In this document: positions 46,899 through 56,788 of the stretch, piece after piece
Position numbering within the stretch: the stretch's first letter is position 1
Layout: each line of letters begins with the position of its first letter
From: Gillisia limnaea DSM 15749
GTDB lineage: Bacteria > Bacteroidota > Bacteroidia > Flavobacteriales > Flavobacteriaceae
Length of the DNA: 64,000 nt
Direction of reading: 5' to 3'
Assembly: GCF_000243235.1 (NCBI RefSeq)
Contig: NZ_JH594606.1
Location: 1,407,625-1,471,624 of the forward strand
Notes under the pieces: generated by a model
What the model saw: the letters and a program-made list of their open reading frames with translations, nothing else
Database searches by the model: none
Told to the model about the DNA's origin: nothing
Made by a program: the position numbers and the translations under genes

Positions 46899-49034
46899 CT
46901 AATTCTTGATAGTGGCAACCTTCCTTTTTTTAATGTTGTTAACCTGGATATCATCCAATACATTAATGGCTTCCTCCACATACACATCCCCGGTTAAGCT
47001 GGTATGCCAGCGGTCCCTTTTCTCCTTAAGAATGGTATCGCTTTTATACATTTCCACCTCGTAGGGTAAAGAATTATAGGTTAAGCTGGAAGTGTAATTT
47101 GAAATTGCATCATATTTCTTCGCATCATTTTCCAGATTCTCCCGCTCAGACTGATAATCATTAAAATTAAGAGAATAAACTTCATTATTTCGTTGCTCTT
47201 TTACCCATTTGGCATTTTCAGCAATAAGATTTAATTGTTGATTATCCTGCATTCTTTTCTTGCTGTTTTCAATGGTTTCCTCGAAATCTATATAACCATC
47301 CCATGATTTATATTTTGCAGCAGCAATTTGATCCCAGGGTAAAGGATTTTCATAATCCTTTTCTCCTATGTCTATATAGCTGTACCTGTCTGGAACTACA
47401 ATATCGCTTTTAACACCTTCCAACTGGGTAGAGCCTCCATTCACCCTGTAAAATTTTTGAGTGGTCAATTTCAATGCTCCTAAATCCCCATATTCATTAC
47501 TTCTCACGGTGGTATTTAGATCGATTACATTTTGCACTGTCCCTTTACCATAGGTTTGTTTACTTCCTATAATAATAGCTCTTTTATAATCCTGCATTGC
47601 AGCCGCAAGAATTTCTGAAGCTGAAGCCGAAAGTTCATTTACCAAAATCACCAATGGACCGTCCCAAACAATACTGGGATCTTTATCTTCCAGAATTTCC
47701 TTTCCTTCCATTTTTGATTTTACCTGTACAATAGGACCTTTCTCGATAAATAAACCTGCGATATCCACAACGGTTTTCAAAGAACCTCCTCCATTATTCC
47801 TGAGGTCCAGAACCAGTCCTTCCATTCCTTCTTTTTTAAGCCGGATGATCTCTTCCTTAACATCCGATGCCGCATTACGCTCGGAATAATCTTCCATGTT
47901 GAAATAAAACTTTGGAAGATTTATCACACCGAATGTTTTTCCGTCCTTTTCTACTTTTGCCGATTTAGCATAGGTTTCTTCAAGTTCAACCACATCGCGG
48001 GTAATGGTTATATCTTCGGTATTTCCTAAAACTTTTTTCTTTACTGTAAGGGTAACTTTAGTGCCTTTTGGCCCTTTTATTAAATTAACCGCGTCATCCA
48101 GACGCATTCCAACCACACTCACAGGTTCTTTTTCATCTTCCTGTTTAACTTTTGTAATAACATCCCCTTCGTGAAGCTTATCACTTAACCAGGCCGGACC
48201 ACCGGAAATTACTTCCATAATAGTAATATCATCACTCTTCTTTTGTAAACGGGCTCCAATTCCTTCCAGTTTACCAGACATTGCTATATCAAACCGGTCT
48301 TTATCCTGTGGTGCAAAATAGAAGGTATGAGGATCAAATTCTTCTACGATTGCGTTAATATATACGGTGAAATAATCTTTCCGCTCCAAATCTTCACTAA
48401 AATCAAAGTATTCCTCCATTGAAGTTAGTACAGTATTTCTTGCTTCTTCCTCGAGTTCAGCATCGGTCTTAACTTCCATTTCCGGAGTATTCTCCAACTG
48501 TTTTTTCTGATCATCTTTTAGATCATAATAATTGCCAAGGGTACTAAATTTCAGTTGCTTTCTCCAGCGTTCTTTCAAATTGGCACGGGAATCCACATAT
48601 TCTATCTCTTCGTAATTCGTATTTATATCTTCTTCTTCTGAAAAATCAAAAGGTTCAGTCAATATTTCCTTGTAAATACCTCTTACTTCCGTCATTCTTT
48701 CCTGAAGTCTTGAATGGGTAATATCAAAAAAGCTGAGTTCCTTATTTCTGATCTGGTCATCTATTTGATCCTCAAACTTTGAAAATTCAGTAATATCCTC
48801 CTTATAAAAAAACCGCTTCAGGGGATCTATCGCGTCTAAATAATCTTTATAAACCTCCCTGGAAAAGCCATCGTCAATAGATTTAGCATCATAATGCCCT
48901 TTTTCAAGTACATAGGTAATTAAATCTATAAGTAGCTTATCCTTATTGGGATCGTTAAATTGTTTTGTAGTAAAACTGCAGGAGGTAACTGCCATAAGCA
49001 GCACCAAAAACAAAATTTTATAATTCCTTTTCAT
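46899..49034 (-). CDS. C-terminal processing protease (Tsp/Prc, S41)
   Basis: Periplasmic protease that degrades or trims proteins from the C-terminus. The 711-residue product has a lipoprotein-like signal (MAVTSC at about residue 19), an N-terminal Tsp helical domain, a PDZ domain at about 250-340 (GKLEGIGARLQKKSDDITIM; VISGGPAWLSDKLHEGDVIT), the S41 core with the Ser-Lys dyad (NELSASASEILAAAMQDYKR; QTYGKGTVQN) and a DUF3340-type C-terminal helical region. The length (about 700) is the long Prc type rather than the 450-residue CtpA type. Confidence 0.94.
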   Translation of the reverse strand: MKRNYKILFLVLLMAVTSCSFTTKQFNDPNKDKLLIDLITYVLEKGHYDAKSIDDGFSREVYKDYLDAIDPLKRFFYKEDITEFSKFEDQIDDQIRNKELSFFDITHSRLQERMTEVRGIYKEILTEPFDFSEEEDINTNYEEIEYVDSRANLKERWRKQLKFSTLGNYYDLKDDQKKQLENTPEMEVKTDAELEEEARNTVLTSMEEYFDFSEDLERKDYFTVYINAIVEEFDPHTFYFAPQDKDRFDIAMSGKLEGIGARLQKKSDDITIMEVISGGPAWLSDKLHEGDVITKVKQEDEKEPVSVVGMRLDDAVNLIKGPKGTKVTLTVKKKVLGNTEDITITRDVVELEETYAKSAKVEKDGKTFGVINLPKFYFNMEDYSERNAASDVKEEIIRLKKEGMEGLVLDLRNNGGGSLKTVVDIAGLFIEKGPIVQVKSKMEGKEILEDKDPSIVWDGPLVILVNELSASASEILAAAMQDYKRAIIIGSKQTYGKGTVQNVIDLNTTVRSNEYGDLGALKLTTQKFYRVNGGSTQLEGVKSDIVVPDRYSYIDIGEKDYENPLPWDQIAAAKYKSWDGYIDFEETIENSKKRMQDNQQLNLIAENAKWVKEQRNNEVYSLNFNDYQSERENLENDAKKYDAISNYTSSLTYNSLPYEVEMYKSDTILKEKRDRWHTSLTGDVYVEEAINVLDDIQVNNIKKRKVATIKN

Positions 49035-49063
49035 ATGTAGTTATTTATTGTTTTTTAAAGGTC

Positions 49064-49080
49064 ATATGCAATTCGCATAT
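49064..49080. promoter_or_regulatory. Dyad upstream of the Tsp/Prc gene
   Basis: ATATGC-AATTC-GCATAT is a perfect 6-bp dyad 30 bases upstream of the protease start codon. It could be a regulator site or part of the promoter region; no TAnnTTTG box was found nearby. Confidence 0.3.
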
Positions 49081-49272
49081 ATCTTTTTGGGTGGTTGTAT
49101 AGCATTACCGTAATGCTCATTTCATAAACCGGTTAATTTTCAACATTAATTTTCAAACAAAATACATAAAAAATTGTGCCAAGAGTAATGATTTACACAA
49201 ATTATTTGTCGAACATCGAAGATAACCTTTCCTTTGAAAAGTATTATTTTAGCAAATCATAAAAAAAACCAA

Positions 49273-50055
49273 ATGCCCCAAAAAAAACCCTTGATTTTAG
49301 TGACCAATGACGATGGTATTACAGCACCCGGAATACGGGCGCTTATTGAAGTGATGAAAACCCTTGGGGATGTGATTGTAGTTGCACCAGATAGTCCACA
49401 AAGTGCGATGGGACACGCAATTACCCTTAATGACACCTTATACTGTGATCCTGTTACAATAAAAGAAAGTTATAACCATAAGGAGTTTAGTTGTTCCGGC
49501 ACCCCTGCCGATTGTGTGAAAATAGCCACTCAGGAAATCCTGCACCGCAAGCCAGATCTATGCGTTAGCGGGATCAATCACGGCTCAAATTCCTCCATAA
49601 ATGTTATCTACTCCGGTACCATGAGTGCTGCGGTAGAAGCCGGTATTGAAGGGATCCCTGCCATAGGATTTTCCTTAACCGATTATTCCCTGAATGCAGA
49701 TTTTGAGCCATGTAAGAAATTCGTGAAGTCCATCACCAAAAACGTATTACAAAATGGTCTGCCTAAAGGGGTTGTCTTAAATGTTAACTTACCTAAATTG
49801 AAGGCAGAAGACATTAAAGGCATAAAAATATGCCGTCAGGCAAAAGCCTATTGGGTGGAAGAATTCGATAAGCGTACCAACCCTCAGGGAAGAGATTATT
49901 ATTGGCTCACGGGCAAATTTGTGAATGAAGATAAGGGCCAGGATACCGATGAATGGGCGCTGGAAAATGGGTATGTTTCTATAGTTCCGGTTCAGTTTGA
50001 TCTAACCGCCCATCATTTCATTCAGGATCTAAACAGCTGGAATTTAAATGATTAA
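49273..50055 (+). CDS. surE: 5'-nucleotidase SurE
   Basis: Metal-dependent nucleotidase acting on nucleoside monophosphates in the cytoplasm. The 260-residue protein has the SurE motifs LVTNDDGITAPGIRAL (the metal-binding DD), VVVAPDSPQSAMGHAITLND, CVSGINHGSNSSINVIYSGT and MSAAVEAGIEGIPAIGFSL. ATG at 49273 is chosen over one 13 codons upstream because MPQKKPLILVTNDDG is the normal family N-terminus. It overlaps the next gene by 8 bases. Confidence 0.96.
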   Translation: MPQKKPLILVTNDDGITAPGIRALIEVMKTLGDVIVVAPDSPQSAMGHAITLNDTLYCDPVTIKESYNHKEFSCSGTPADCVKIATQEILHRKPDLCVSGINHGSNSSINVIYSGTMSAAVEAGIEGIPAIGFSLTDYSLNADFEPCKKFVKSITKNVLQNGLPKGVVLNVNLPKLKAEDIKGIKICRQAKAYWVEEFDKRTNPQGRDYYWLTGKFVNEDKGQDTDEWALENGYVSIVPVQFDLTAHHFIQDLNSWNLND

Positions 50056-50329
50056 AAGGAAAATATTAATAGGATTTCTAACAGGGATCTTTGCCAATAT
50101 AGCAGGGATCTTTCTTTACATCTCATTTTTTTCAGAAATGGATATAGAACCCACTATCAAGGATGCTATTAAGAACGACTATTTAGGTAAGGTGAGTGCT
50201 TTGGGGGCTGTTTTAAATTTTCTTCCATTTTTTGTATTTTTAAAGAAAGATCAATTATACAAGGCCCGGGGAGTAGTTTTGGCAACTGTGTTGACTGCTT
50301 TACTCATTGCAACATCAATTGTCATTTAA
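50048..50329 (+). CDS. Small membrane protein of unknown function
   Basis: A 93-residue protein with three predicted helices (LIGFLTGIFANIAGIFLYIS; VSALGAVLNFLPFFVFLKKD; VVLATVLTALLIATSIVI). It overlaps surE by 8 bases and follows in the same frame direction, so it is probably co-translated. Similar small proteins occur after surE in related genomes as far as I recall; no function is known. Confidence 0.7.
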   Translation: MIKRKILIGFLTGIFANIAGIFLYISFFSEMDIEPTIKDAIKNDYLGKVSALGAVLNFLPFFVFLKKDQLYKARGVVLATVLTALLIATSIVI

Positions 50330-50663
50330 TTGAAATATTAATGAGAAATTTTTTACCCAGGGAATCGATAATATGGTTGCTAATCCCATTTACTTTTGGG
50401 AATTAGAAAATAGGATAGCTTATGAAAGATCCAATAACATTTTCACTACACCAAACGCGCACCCACAATAGGGAATTTTCCTCGCCCAAAAGCTCGCTTA
50501 GAATGATAAAAAAACCCGGGTATGTCATTCTGAACACAATGAAGGATCCCGCGCACTCATGGGACTAATTATAAATGAAACATCTACGACTATAAAGTTT
50601 TTAACACAAAGAAATGATTATTGGGACGTTACATAAGCTAAATAAAAACAATAAGATAAACAG
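50330..50663 (+). other. Intergenic region with a TCATTCTGA-type repeat
   Basis: 334 bases without a gene. At 50523-50550 lies GTCATTCTGAACACAATGAA then GGATCC, and the inverted partner AGAATGA at 50500-50506 with TCATTCT at 50525-50531. This resembles the dispersed TCATTCTGAGCGAAGCGAAG repeats of Bacteroidetes intergenic DNA. The rest is AT-rich and no promoter box for lpxB was recognised. Confidence 0.5.
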
Positions 50664-51779
50664 ATGAAATATTACATCATAGCCGGAGAAGCATCGGGAG
50701 ATCTTCACGCCTCTAATCTTATGAAAGCTTTGTTAAAGGAAGACCCGAATGCTGATTTTCGGTTTTGGGGTGGGGATTTAATGGAACAGGTTGGTGGGAT
50801 TCTGGTAAAACATTACCGGGAACTGGCTTTTATGGGGTTTGTTGAGGTGCTTTTCAATTTAAAAACCATCTTCAGGAATATTTCCTTTTGCAAGGATGAT
50901 ATTACCGCTTTTCAACCCGATGCAATCATTTTTGTAGATTATCCCGGGTTTAATCTCAGGATCGCAAAATGGGCCAAAAAACAGGGGTTTGTAACCCATT
51001 TCTATATTTCCCCACAAATATGGGCCTGGAAGGAGAACAGGATTACCGAAATAAAACGGGATATAGACCATATGTATGTGATCCTCCCTTTTGAAAAGGA
51101 TTTTTATGAAAAAAAACATAATTTTCCCGTTCATTTTGTAGGCCATCCCCTGCTGGATGCGATCGCTCATCAGGACCTTGTTATTCCAAAAGATTTCAAA
51201 AAAGAGCACAAACTGGATAGCAGGCCCATTATAGCTTTACTCCCGGGAAGCAGAAAACAGGAAATTTCCAAAATGTTGGAAACCATGCTAAGCATTACAA
51301 ATGATTTTAAGGATCATCAATTTGTAATTGCAGGAGCGCCAAGCCAGGAACCTGAATTTTATAAGCCTTTTATCAAAAAGAAGAATGTGCATTTGGTGAT
51401 GAACAAAACCTATGATGTTTTAAGTCTTTCAACCGCCGCACTCGTAACTTCAGGAACTGCGACCCTGGAAACCGCATTGTTCAAGGTCCCGGAAGTGGTT
51501 TGTTATAAAGGAAGTAGTATTTCTTACCAAATCGCAAAACGTATTATTAAATTAGACTATATTTCCCTGGTTAATTTGATCATGGAAAAAGAAGTGGTCA
51601 AGGAATTAATTCAAAATGAGTTCAATAAAAAATCCCTAAAGAGAGAATTGGAAAAAATACTGATTTTTGAAAACCGGAAAACAATTTTTGGAGGTTATTT
51701 TGAGTTAGAAAGAAAGTTGGGTGGCACAGGTGCCAGTGAGAAAACCGCCCGATTAATCCATAATTCTATTAAAAACTGA
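50664..51779 (+). CDS. lpxB: Lipid-A-disaccharide synthase
   Basis: Makes the lipid A disaccharide from UDP-diacylglucosamine and lipid X at the inner face of the membrane. The 371-residue GT19 protein has YIIAGEASGDLHASNLMKAL, FWGGDLMEQVGGILVKHYRE, FYISPQIWAWKENRITEIKR, HFVGHPLLD, LLPGSRKQEISKM and the terminal-domain TSGTATLETALFKVPEVVCY. Length is normal. It is 7 bases before the NlpC/P60 lipoprotein gene. Confidence 0.97.
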   Translation: MKYYIIAGEASGDLHASNLMKALLKEDPNADFRFWGGDLMEQVGGILVKHYRELAFMGFVEVLFNLKTIFRNISFCKDDITAFQPDAIIFVDYPGFNLRIAKWAKKQGFVTHFYISPQIWAWKENRITEIKRDIDHMYVILPFEKDFYEKKHNFPVHFVGHPLLDAIAHQDLVIPKDFKKEHKLDSRPIIALLPGSRKQEISKMLETMLSITNDFKDHQFVIAGAPSQEPEFYKPFIKKKNVHLVMNKTYDVLSLSTAALVTSGTATLETALFKVPEVVCYKGSSISYQIAKRIIKLDYISLVNLIMEKEVVKELIQNEFNKKSLKRELEKILIFENRKTIFGGYFELERKLGGTGASEKTARLIHNSIKN

Positions 51780-51786
51780 TTTTCTG

Positions 51787-52356
51787 ATGAGTTTCAATCT
51801 CCCCCGACTAACTTTATTCCTGATCCTTGGAAGCCTGCTAATCTCCTGCGGAACCTCCAAAACACGTAATTCCAAGCAATCTAAAGAAGCAATTGTTACA
51901 GAATGGAAAACCGAACTTGCCCCGCCTCAAAACAAGATGAATACCGCTCCTCCTGAAGCTAAGCCCGAAGATAACCGGGTTTACAATATTACCTCCTATG
52001 CCCTGGATTTTAAAGGTACCAAATATAAATATGGCGGAACAACCCGGGATGGAATGGATTGTTCGGGATTGGTTTATACCTCATTTTTAAAGGAAGACAT
52101 CGCTTTGCCAAGGTCTTCACGGGATATGTCCTTAAAAGGGGAACGCCTTTCCCTAATCGATGTAAATATTGGCGATTTGTTATTTTTTGAGACCGATAAG
52201 AATAAAAAAGTGATCAACCACGTTGGCCTCGTGGTAGAGATCCAACCGGGACACATTTTATTTATTCATTCCAGCACCTCCCGCGGAGTGATCATTTCTT
52301 CCCTTGCAGATAATTATTGGTTTGAGCATTTTGTAATGGCACGCCGGGTGATCTAA
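51787..52356 (+). CDS. NlpC/P60 (C40) peptidase lipoprotein
   Basis: Probable peptidoglycan DL-endopeptidase. The 189-residue lipoprotein (lipobox LLISC, Cys21) carries an NlpC/P60 domain from about residue 70: GTKYKYGGTTRDGMDCSGLV (catalytic Cys), ALPRSSRDM, INHVGLVVEIQPGHILFIHS (catalytic His and third polar residue). It lies 7 bases downstream of lpxB and 42 bases before comEC, with an inverted repeat in the latter gap. Confidence 0.93.
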   Translation: MSFNLPRLTLFLILGSLLISCGTSKTRNSKQSKEAIVTEWKTELAPPQNKMNTAPPEAKPEDNRVYNITSYALDFKGTKYKYGGTTRDGMDCSGLVYTSFLKEDIALPRSSRDMSLKGERLSLIDVNIGDLLFFETDKNKKVINHVGLVVEIQPGHILFIHSSTSRGVIISSLADNYWFEHFVMARRVI

Positions 52357-52367
52357 TTTTTGTAGTA

Positions 52368-52391
52368 CCTTGATATAGAAAACTATCAAGG
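52368..52391. promoter_or_regulatory. Inverted repeat between the NlpC/P60 gene and comEC
   Basis: CCTTGATA (52368-52375) and TATCAAGG (52384-52391) form a perfect 8-bp dyad with an 8-base loop, ending 7 bases before the comEC start. There is no T-run, so it is more likely a protein site or a leader hairpin than a terminator. Confidence 0.4.
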
Positions 52392-52398
52392 CCAAAAA

Positions 52399-54456
52399 TT
52401 GATCAACGCTACGCTCATAAAAATTGCCATCTCCCTAATTGCGGGTATAGTCCTGGGATTTTATTTTAAATTCCCGGTTCCATCCTTAGTAGCTTTTGGG
52501 ATGTTATTGTTTATAGCTTTTATCTTCAGTTTTTTTAGGGCCCGCAAGCTATTTTTTCAGGATATATTCTTCGGAATTAATTGTGCCCTAATATTCCTGT
52601 TCCTGGGTTTCCTAAGTACTTCCCTACATCTTCCGGAAAACGACCCCAATCATTACCTACATCAAGTCTCTAAAAATCCATCGGTTTCCGGAGAACGTTT
52701 AATTGCCGAAGTAACCGAAAAATTGAAACCGGGATTGTTTCAGGATAAATACATTGTTTCGGTAAAAAGTATTCAGGATAAAAAAGCATCCGGCAAAATC
52801 CTTCTTAATATCACAAGGACCCCGGAGGTCCAGGAATTTCAACCCGGAAACCTGCTCGCGCTGCCATTTCGTGTATCAAACATCAATACTCCGCTCAATC
52901 CACATCAGTTCAATTACAGGGCATATATGGCCAATTTGGGAGTTTATGGGCAGCTCAATCTTAACAGGAATGAAGTTCTTAAAATGGAACTTTCCAATTC
53001 GGGAATAAGATCCATCGCAGGGCAGGTTCGCAACAAAATAATCTCTGAATTACGGCGGCATGAATTTGCGCCTCAGGAACTTGCAATTATCCAGGCGCTC
53101 CTTCTAGGGCAGCGACAGGACATAAGTCCTGAAATTTACAGCAATTATGCCGCCGCCGGAGTGATTCACATCCTGGCGGTATCGGGATTGCATGTTGGGA
53201 TCATTTTGCTTTTGTTAAACCATCTCTTAAAACCTGTAGAAAGAATTCGTTATGGAAAACCCATAAAAGCAATCCTTCTAATTTTTTTACTATGGGGTTT
53301 TGCATTGTTGGCAGGCTTGTCTCCCTCTGTAGTGCGCGCGGTGAGTATGTTTTCCTTTATCGCCATTGCAATGCAACTAAACCGGCGCAGCAGCGTACTC
53401 AATGCGCTCTTCACCTCCCTTATCTTTTTGTTGCTCATAAATCCGTATTTTATTTTCCAGGTTGGATTTCAACTGAGTTATGCGGCGGTCCTCAGCATTG
53501 TTTTAATTCAACCACACCTGTTTGGTTTATTTACCCCCAGATATCGCCTGGTTAAGTATATGTGGGGAATCCTTACGGTAACCATTGCGGCGCAAATTGG
53601 GGTTTTGCCACTAAGCCTGTTTTACTTTCATCAATTCCCCGGGTTGTTCTTTGTTTCAAATCTAGTGATCCTCCCATTTTTAGGGCTGCTGCTGGGGTTG
53701 GGGATTCTGGTTATGCTGCTTGCTGTTGTTGGCCTTTTACCGGCATTTCTAACCCGGGTTTATGGAGAAATGATTGAGCTTCTAAACGAATTTGTCTCAT
53801 TTATAGCTTCAAAAGAGGACTTTTTATTTCAGGAAATTTACTTTTCGGCCCTCCTCCTTCTGGCCTCTTATCTCCTTGTGTTTTCCTTTGTTTTTCTTCT
53901 GAAGAAATTCAATTATAACAATATAGTGTTTCTGCTTATCGCAACCGGGATTCTTCAAATTGGATTTATCTACGAAAAGAATTCAGCTAAAACTGAAGAA
54001 GGGATCATTTTCCATAAAAGCCGAAATTCCATACTAGGAGAAAAAACCGAACATCAACTGGTTTTACATCACAATCTAGATACAAGTGCCGCTTCACAAA
54101 ACCTGATAAAAGATTTTAAAACCGGTAGGAATATTCAGCATATCCGGGAAATCCCCCTTAAAAACCTTTACCAAATAGCAGGAAAAACCATTTTTGTGAT
54201 CGACAGTAGTGGGGTCTTTGATATTACAGGATTAAATCCCCAGGTGGTTTTACTCATTAATTCCCCAAGGATAAATTTAGACCGGTTACTAACACATTTG
54301 AATCCTGAAATACTCATAGCCGATGGCAGCAATTATCCCAGTTATATGAGCCGATGGCAAAAAACAGGGCTACAAAAAAATATCCCTTTTCACGCAACTG
54401 GTGAAAAGGGAGCTTTTATATTTTATAGTTCCGAAGAAATTTTGACCGAAGAATAA
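52399..54456 (+). CDS. comEC: ComEC/Rec2-family DNA uptake channel protein
   Basis: Inner-membrane channel for single-stranded DNA in natural transformation. The 685-residue protein begins with TTG (52399; MINATLIKIAISLIAGIVLG) and has an N-terminal DUF4131 region, then the competence domain (IIQALLLGQRQDISPEIYSN; AAGVIHILAVSGLHVGIILL; LAGLSPSVVRAVSMFSFIA; LNALFTSLIFLLLINPYFIF). The C-terminal part (about 540-685) has no HxHxDH metallo-beta-lactamase motif, so the hydrolase domain is degenerate or replaced, which I recall as common in Bacteroidetes. It is convergent with the thioredoxin-like gene 3 bases away. Confidence 0.93.
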   Translation: MINATLIKIAISLIAGIVLGFYFKFPVPSLVAFGMLLFIAFIFSFFRARKLFFQDIFFGINCALIFLFLGFLSTSLHLPENDPNHYLHQVSKNPSVSGERLIAEVTEKLKPGLFQDKYIVSVKSIQDKKASGKILLNITRTPEVQEFQPGNLLALPFRVSNINTPLNPHQFNYRAYMANLGVYGQLNLNRNEVLKMELSNSGIRSIAGQVRNKIISELRRHEFAPQELAIIQALLLGQRQDISPEIYSNYAAAGVIHILAVSGLHVGIILLLLNHLLKPVERIRYGKPIKAILLIFLLWGFALLAGLSPSVVRAVSMFSFIAIAMQLNRRSSVLNALFTSLIFLLLINPYFIFQVGFQLSYAAVLSIVLIQPHLFGLFTPRYRLVKYMWGILTVTIAAQIGVLPLSLFYFHQFPGLFFVSNLVILPFLGLLLGLGILVMLLAVVGLLPAFLTRVYGEMIELLNEFVSFIASKEDFLFQEIYFSALLLLASYLLVFSFVFLLKKFNYNNIVFLLIATGILQIGFIYEKNSAKTEEGIIFHKSRNSILGEKTEHQLVLHHNLDTSAASQNLIKDFKTGRNIQHIREIPLKNLYQIAGKTIFVIDSSGVFDITGLNPQVVLLINSPRINLDRLLTHLNPEILIADGSNYPSYMSRWQKTGLQKNIPFHATGEKGAFIFYSSEEILTEE

Positions 54457-54459
54457 GGA

Positions 54460-55011
54460 TTAGTCTTTAAAACTACCTTTAAAATTCTTTTCGTATGCCT
54501 GCCAGGCTTCAGCAGAATTCAACTTCATATAATCGTTATTCGCGATCATCTTTAGATAGATCTCAAGTTGCTGGGGAGTACGATATCCCATTATAGGAGT
54601 GATCACGTTGGATTTTTCATCAAAAAATACAAGACTCGGATATCCAGAAATCTTCAGGGCATTCGCAAAAAAGTGCTGACTGTTTCTACCTTTTCTGTCA
54701 GGGTCGAAATTAGGATTTGTGTACTTAAAATCTTTATAGGTAATTTCTTCGGTTCCTTCAGCATTAAATTTTACCGCATAATAATGTTTATTGACGAAAT
54801 TGATCACGTCTTTATTGGAAAAAGTGTTTTTATCCAACATTTTACAGGGACCACACCAGGTGGTATATGCATCCATGAATATTTTCTTTGGCGCTTTTTT
54901 CTGGGCAGCCAAAGCTTCGTTCATACTCATCCAATTGATCTCCTGCGCCTGAAATTGAGCGATGGAAAAAACAAACAAAAGGATCCCAACAAGTAATTTT
55001 ATATGTTTCAT
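54460..55011 (-). CDS. Exported thioredoxin-fold protein
   Basis: A 183-residue periplasmic protein (signal peptide GILLFVFSIAQFQAQE) with a thioredoxin fold and the active site DAYTTWCGPCKMLDKNTF (CGPC), then NKHYYAVKFNAEGTE and ISGYPSLVFFDEKSNVITPI with the cis-Pro in GYPS. Probably a thiol reductase or oxidase of secreted proteins. The gap to the upstream gene (55012-55186) holds no clear gene. Confidence 0.93.
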   Translation of the reverse strand: MKHIKLLVGILLFVFSIAQFQAQEINWMSMNEALAAQKKAPKKIFMDAYTTWCGPCKMLDKNTFSNKDVINFVNKHYYAVKFNAEGTEEITYKDFKYTNPNFDPDRKGRNSQHFFANALKISGYPSLVFFDEKSNVITPIMGYRTPQQLEIYLKMIANNDYMKLNSAEAWQAYEKNFKGSFKD

Positions 55012-55186
55012 ATATAGATCTTTATTGTTTTAGCGAACATTTTTAAACTTCTATAGAATGGCTTTTTCTATTTGAGAAATCCTCTTCCAATAAATGTATC
55101 ATTCGCTAAAAATAGCAATGAACAGGGAATTTCAAATACCATTCCCTTTTTACGATTGAACATCCGCTTTTCGCTAACCTATAAAA

Positions 55187-56761
55187 TTATTTCTTTAATT
55201 CTGTATCTGCAAGCTCATAAGGTTCCTGCTCCAACATTTCCCGCTCATTATCTTCAGCTCCATGGGTAAGTCTTTTAAGAGGTTTCAGCATAATTAATAC
55301 AATTGATGCAAAGGTTACCGTAAAAATTGTAATCCCGGAGAAAATTGCGATATCTCCTGCTTCTGCAGCAAAAGCTCCCAGTTCTCCTGCCACTTTATTT
55401 CCTAAACCGGTGGCTGCAAAATAAACCCCCATCATTAAAGATGCATATTTTACCGGCGCCAGTTTGGTTATAAAAGATAAGGCTACGGGAGAGGAACATA
55501 ATTCCCCTATGGTATGGAAAAGGTATGCAAATACCAACCAGTACATCGCTGAAGATCCATTTGTTTCAAACTGAAGGGCTGCAAATACCATAAATACGAA
55601 ACCAAATCCCATTATAATAACCCCAATGGCCATTTTAAAGATGGAAGAAGCTTCCTTGCTTTTAAGTTTTCGCTTCGCCCAGTAATTGGCAACAAGAACT
55701 CCAAATATTATAATGAACATCGCATTTAATGACTGAAACCAGGAAGCAGGGATTTCATTTCCAATTCCCAAAGGCAAATTAAATGGAATCGTTCTGTTTG
55801 TATTATCCAGGGCATAGATATTCATCAAACCACCGGCTTGTTCAAAAGCTCCCCAGAATACGATCACCAGGATAAAAGAAAGCAACATTACCACATACCT
55901 GTCTTTCATCACCTGTGTGGTTAGATCTTTATAAACCATCATCATCATAGCCACCACCAGGGTTAGAAAAATAAATAAAATCCCGTAGGCTATTCCCATT
56001 GTAAACATACCCCAAATGGAACCTCCAAGTAGGATAAGAGAAATGACCAGCTGCATAGGTGAATTAAACAAATCTGCAAACAACTTCCCTAAGGATGCAC
56101 CTTCATCGCGTTCTACTTTAGAAAGAAGATTCCCTACGTTGGTAAGGTATTTTTGTCCCCATAAGTATACGAGCAATCCAAGGGCCATTGCAATACCGGC
56201 AAGTCCAAAACCATAATGCCATCCATAAACTTCCCCTACGGTTCCTACTATAATACTGGAAAGAAAAGCCCCTACGTTAATTCCAATATAGAAAATTGTA
56301 AATCCTTTATCTCTTCTAATATCCCCTTCTCTATAAAGTCCACCAACCATGGTAGAAATATTAGGTTTTAATAGACCAACTCCGGCAATGATCAAACCTA
56401 AACCGGAATAAAACGCCCACATTTCTTCTACTGCAAGAATTCCGTGGCCAATTACCAGGATTATTCCACCAATTAAGACCGCCTTTTTTTGTCCAAAAAC
56501 CTTATCGGCTAAAATACCTCCGGGAATGGAAACCACATACACCAGCATGGTGTACCATCCATAAAGCGCCAGTGCTTCCACCTGAGTCCAACCTAGTCCC
56601 GCATTTCCTTCGGTAGTGGCACTCACAAGATATAAAACCAGGATCGCGCGCATCCCATAATAGGAAAAGCGTTCCCACATTTCTGTGAAAAATAAAATAA
56701 ACAAACCAATCGGGTGTCCGAATAATTCTTTTTGATTAACTGGAGGTGCTGTATTAGCCAT
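55187..56761 (-). CDS. POT-family proton-coupled di/tripeptide transporter
   Basis: Imports small peptides with protons. The 524-residue polytopic protein has the ExxERFxYY motif (FFTEMWERFSYYGMRAILVL), KPNISTMVGGLYREGDIRRD, and the PTR2 family signature FTIFYIGINVGAFLSSIIVG with TVGEVYGWHYGFGLAGIAMA. It is 27 bases downstream of the DPP-IV-type peptidase gene on the same strand, so one transcript can supply both peptide cutting and uptake. Confidence 0.95.
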   Translation of the reverse strand: MANTAPPVNQKELFGHPIGLFILFFTEMWERFSYYGMRAILVLYLVSATTEGNAGLGWTQVEALALYGWYTMLVYVVSIPGGILADKVFGQKKAVLIGGIILVIGHGILAVEEMWAFYSGLGLIIAGVGLLKPNISTMVGGLYREGDIRRDKGFTIFYIGINVGAFLSSIIVGTVGEVYGWHYGFGLAGIAMALGLLVYLWGQKYLTNVGNLLSKVERDEGASLGKLFADLFNSPMQLVISLILLGGSIWGMFTMGIAYGILFIFLTLVVAMMMMVYKDLTTQVMKDRYVVMLLSFILVIVFWGAFEQAGGLMNIYALDNTNRTIPFNLPLGIGNEIPASWFQSLNAMFIIIFGVLVANYWAKRKLKSKEASSIFKMAIGVIIMGFGFVFMVFAALQFETNGSSAMYWLVFAYLFHTIGELCSSPVALSFITKLAPVKYASLMMGVYFAATGLGNKVAGELGAFAAEAGDIAIFSGITIFTVTFASIVLIMLKPLKRLTHGAEDNEREMLEQEPYELADTELKK

Positions 56762-56788
56762 TTATAGTTGATTTATTAGTGGTGGTTA

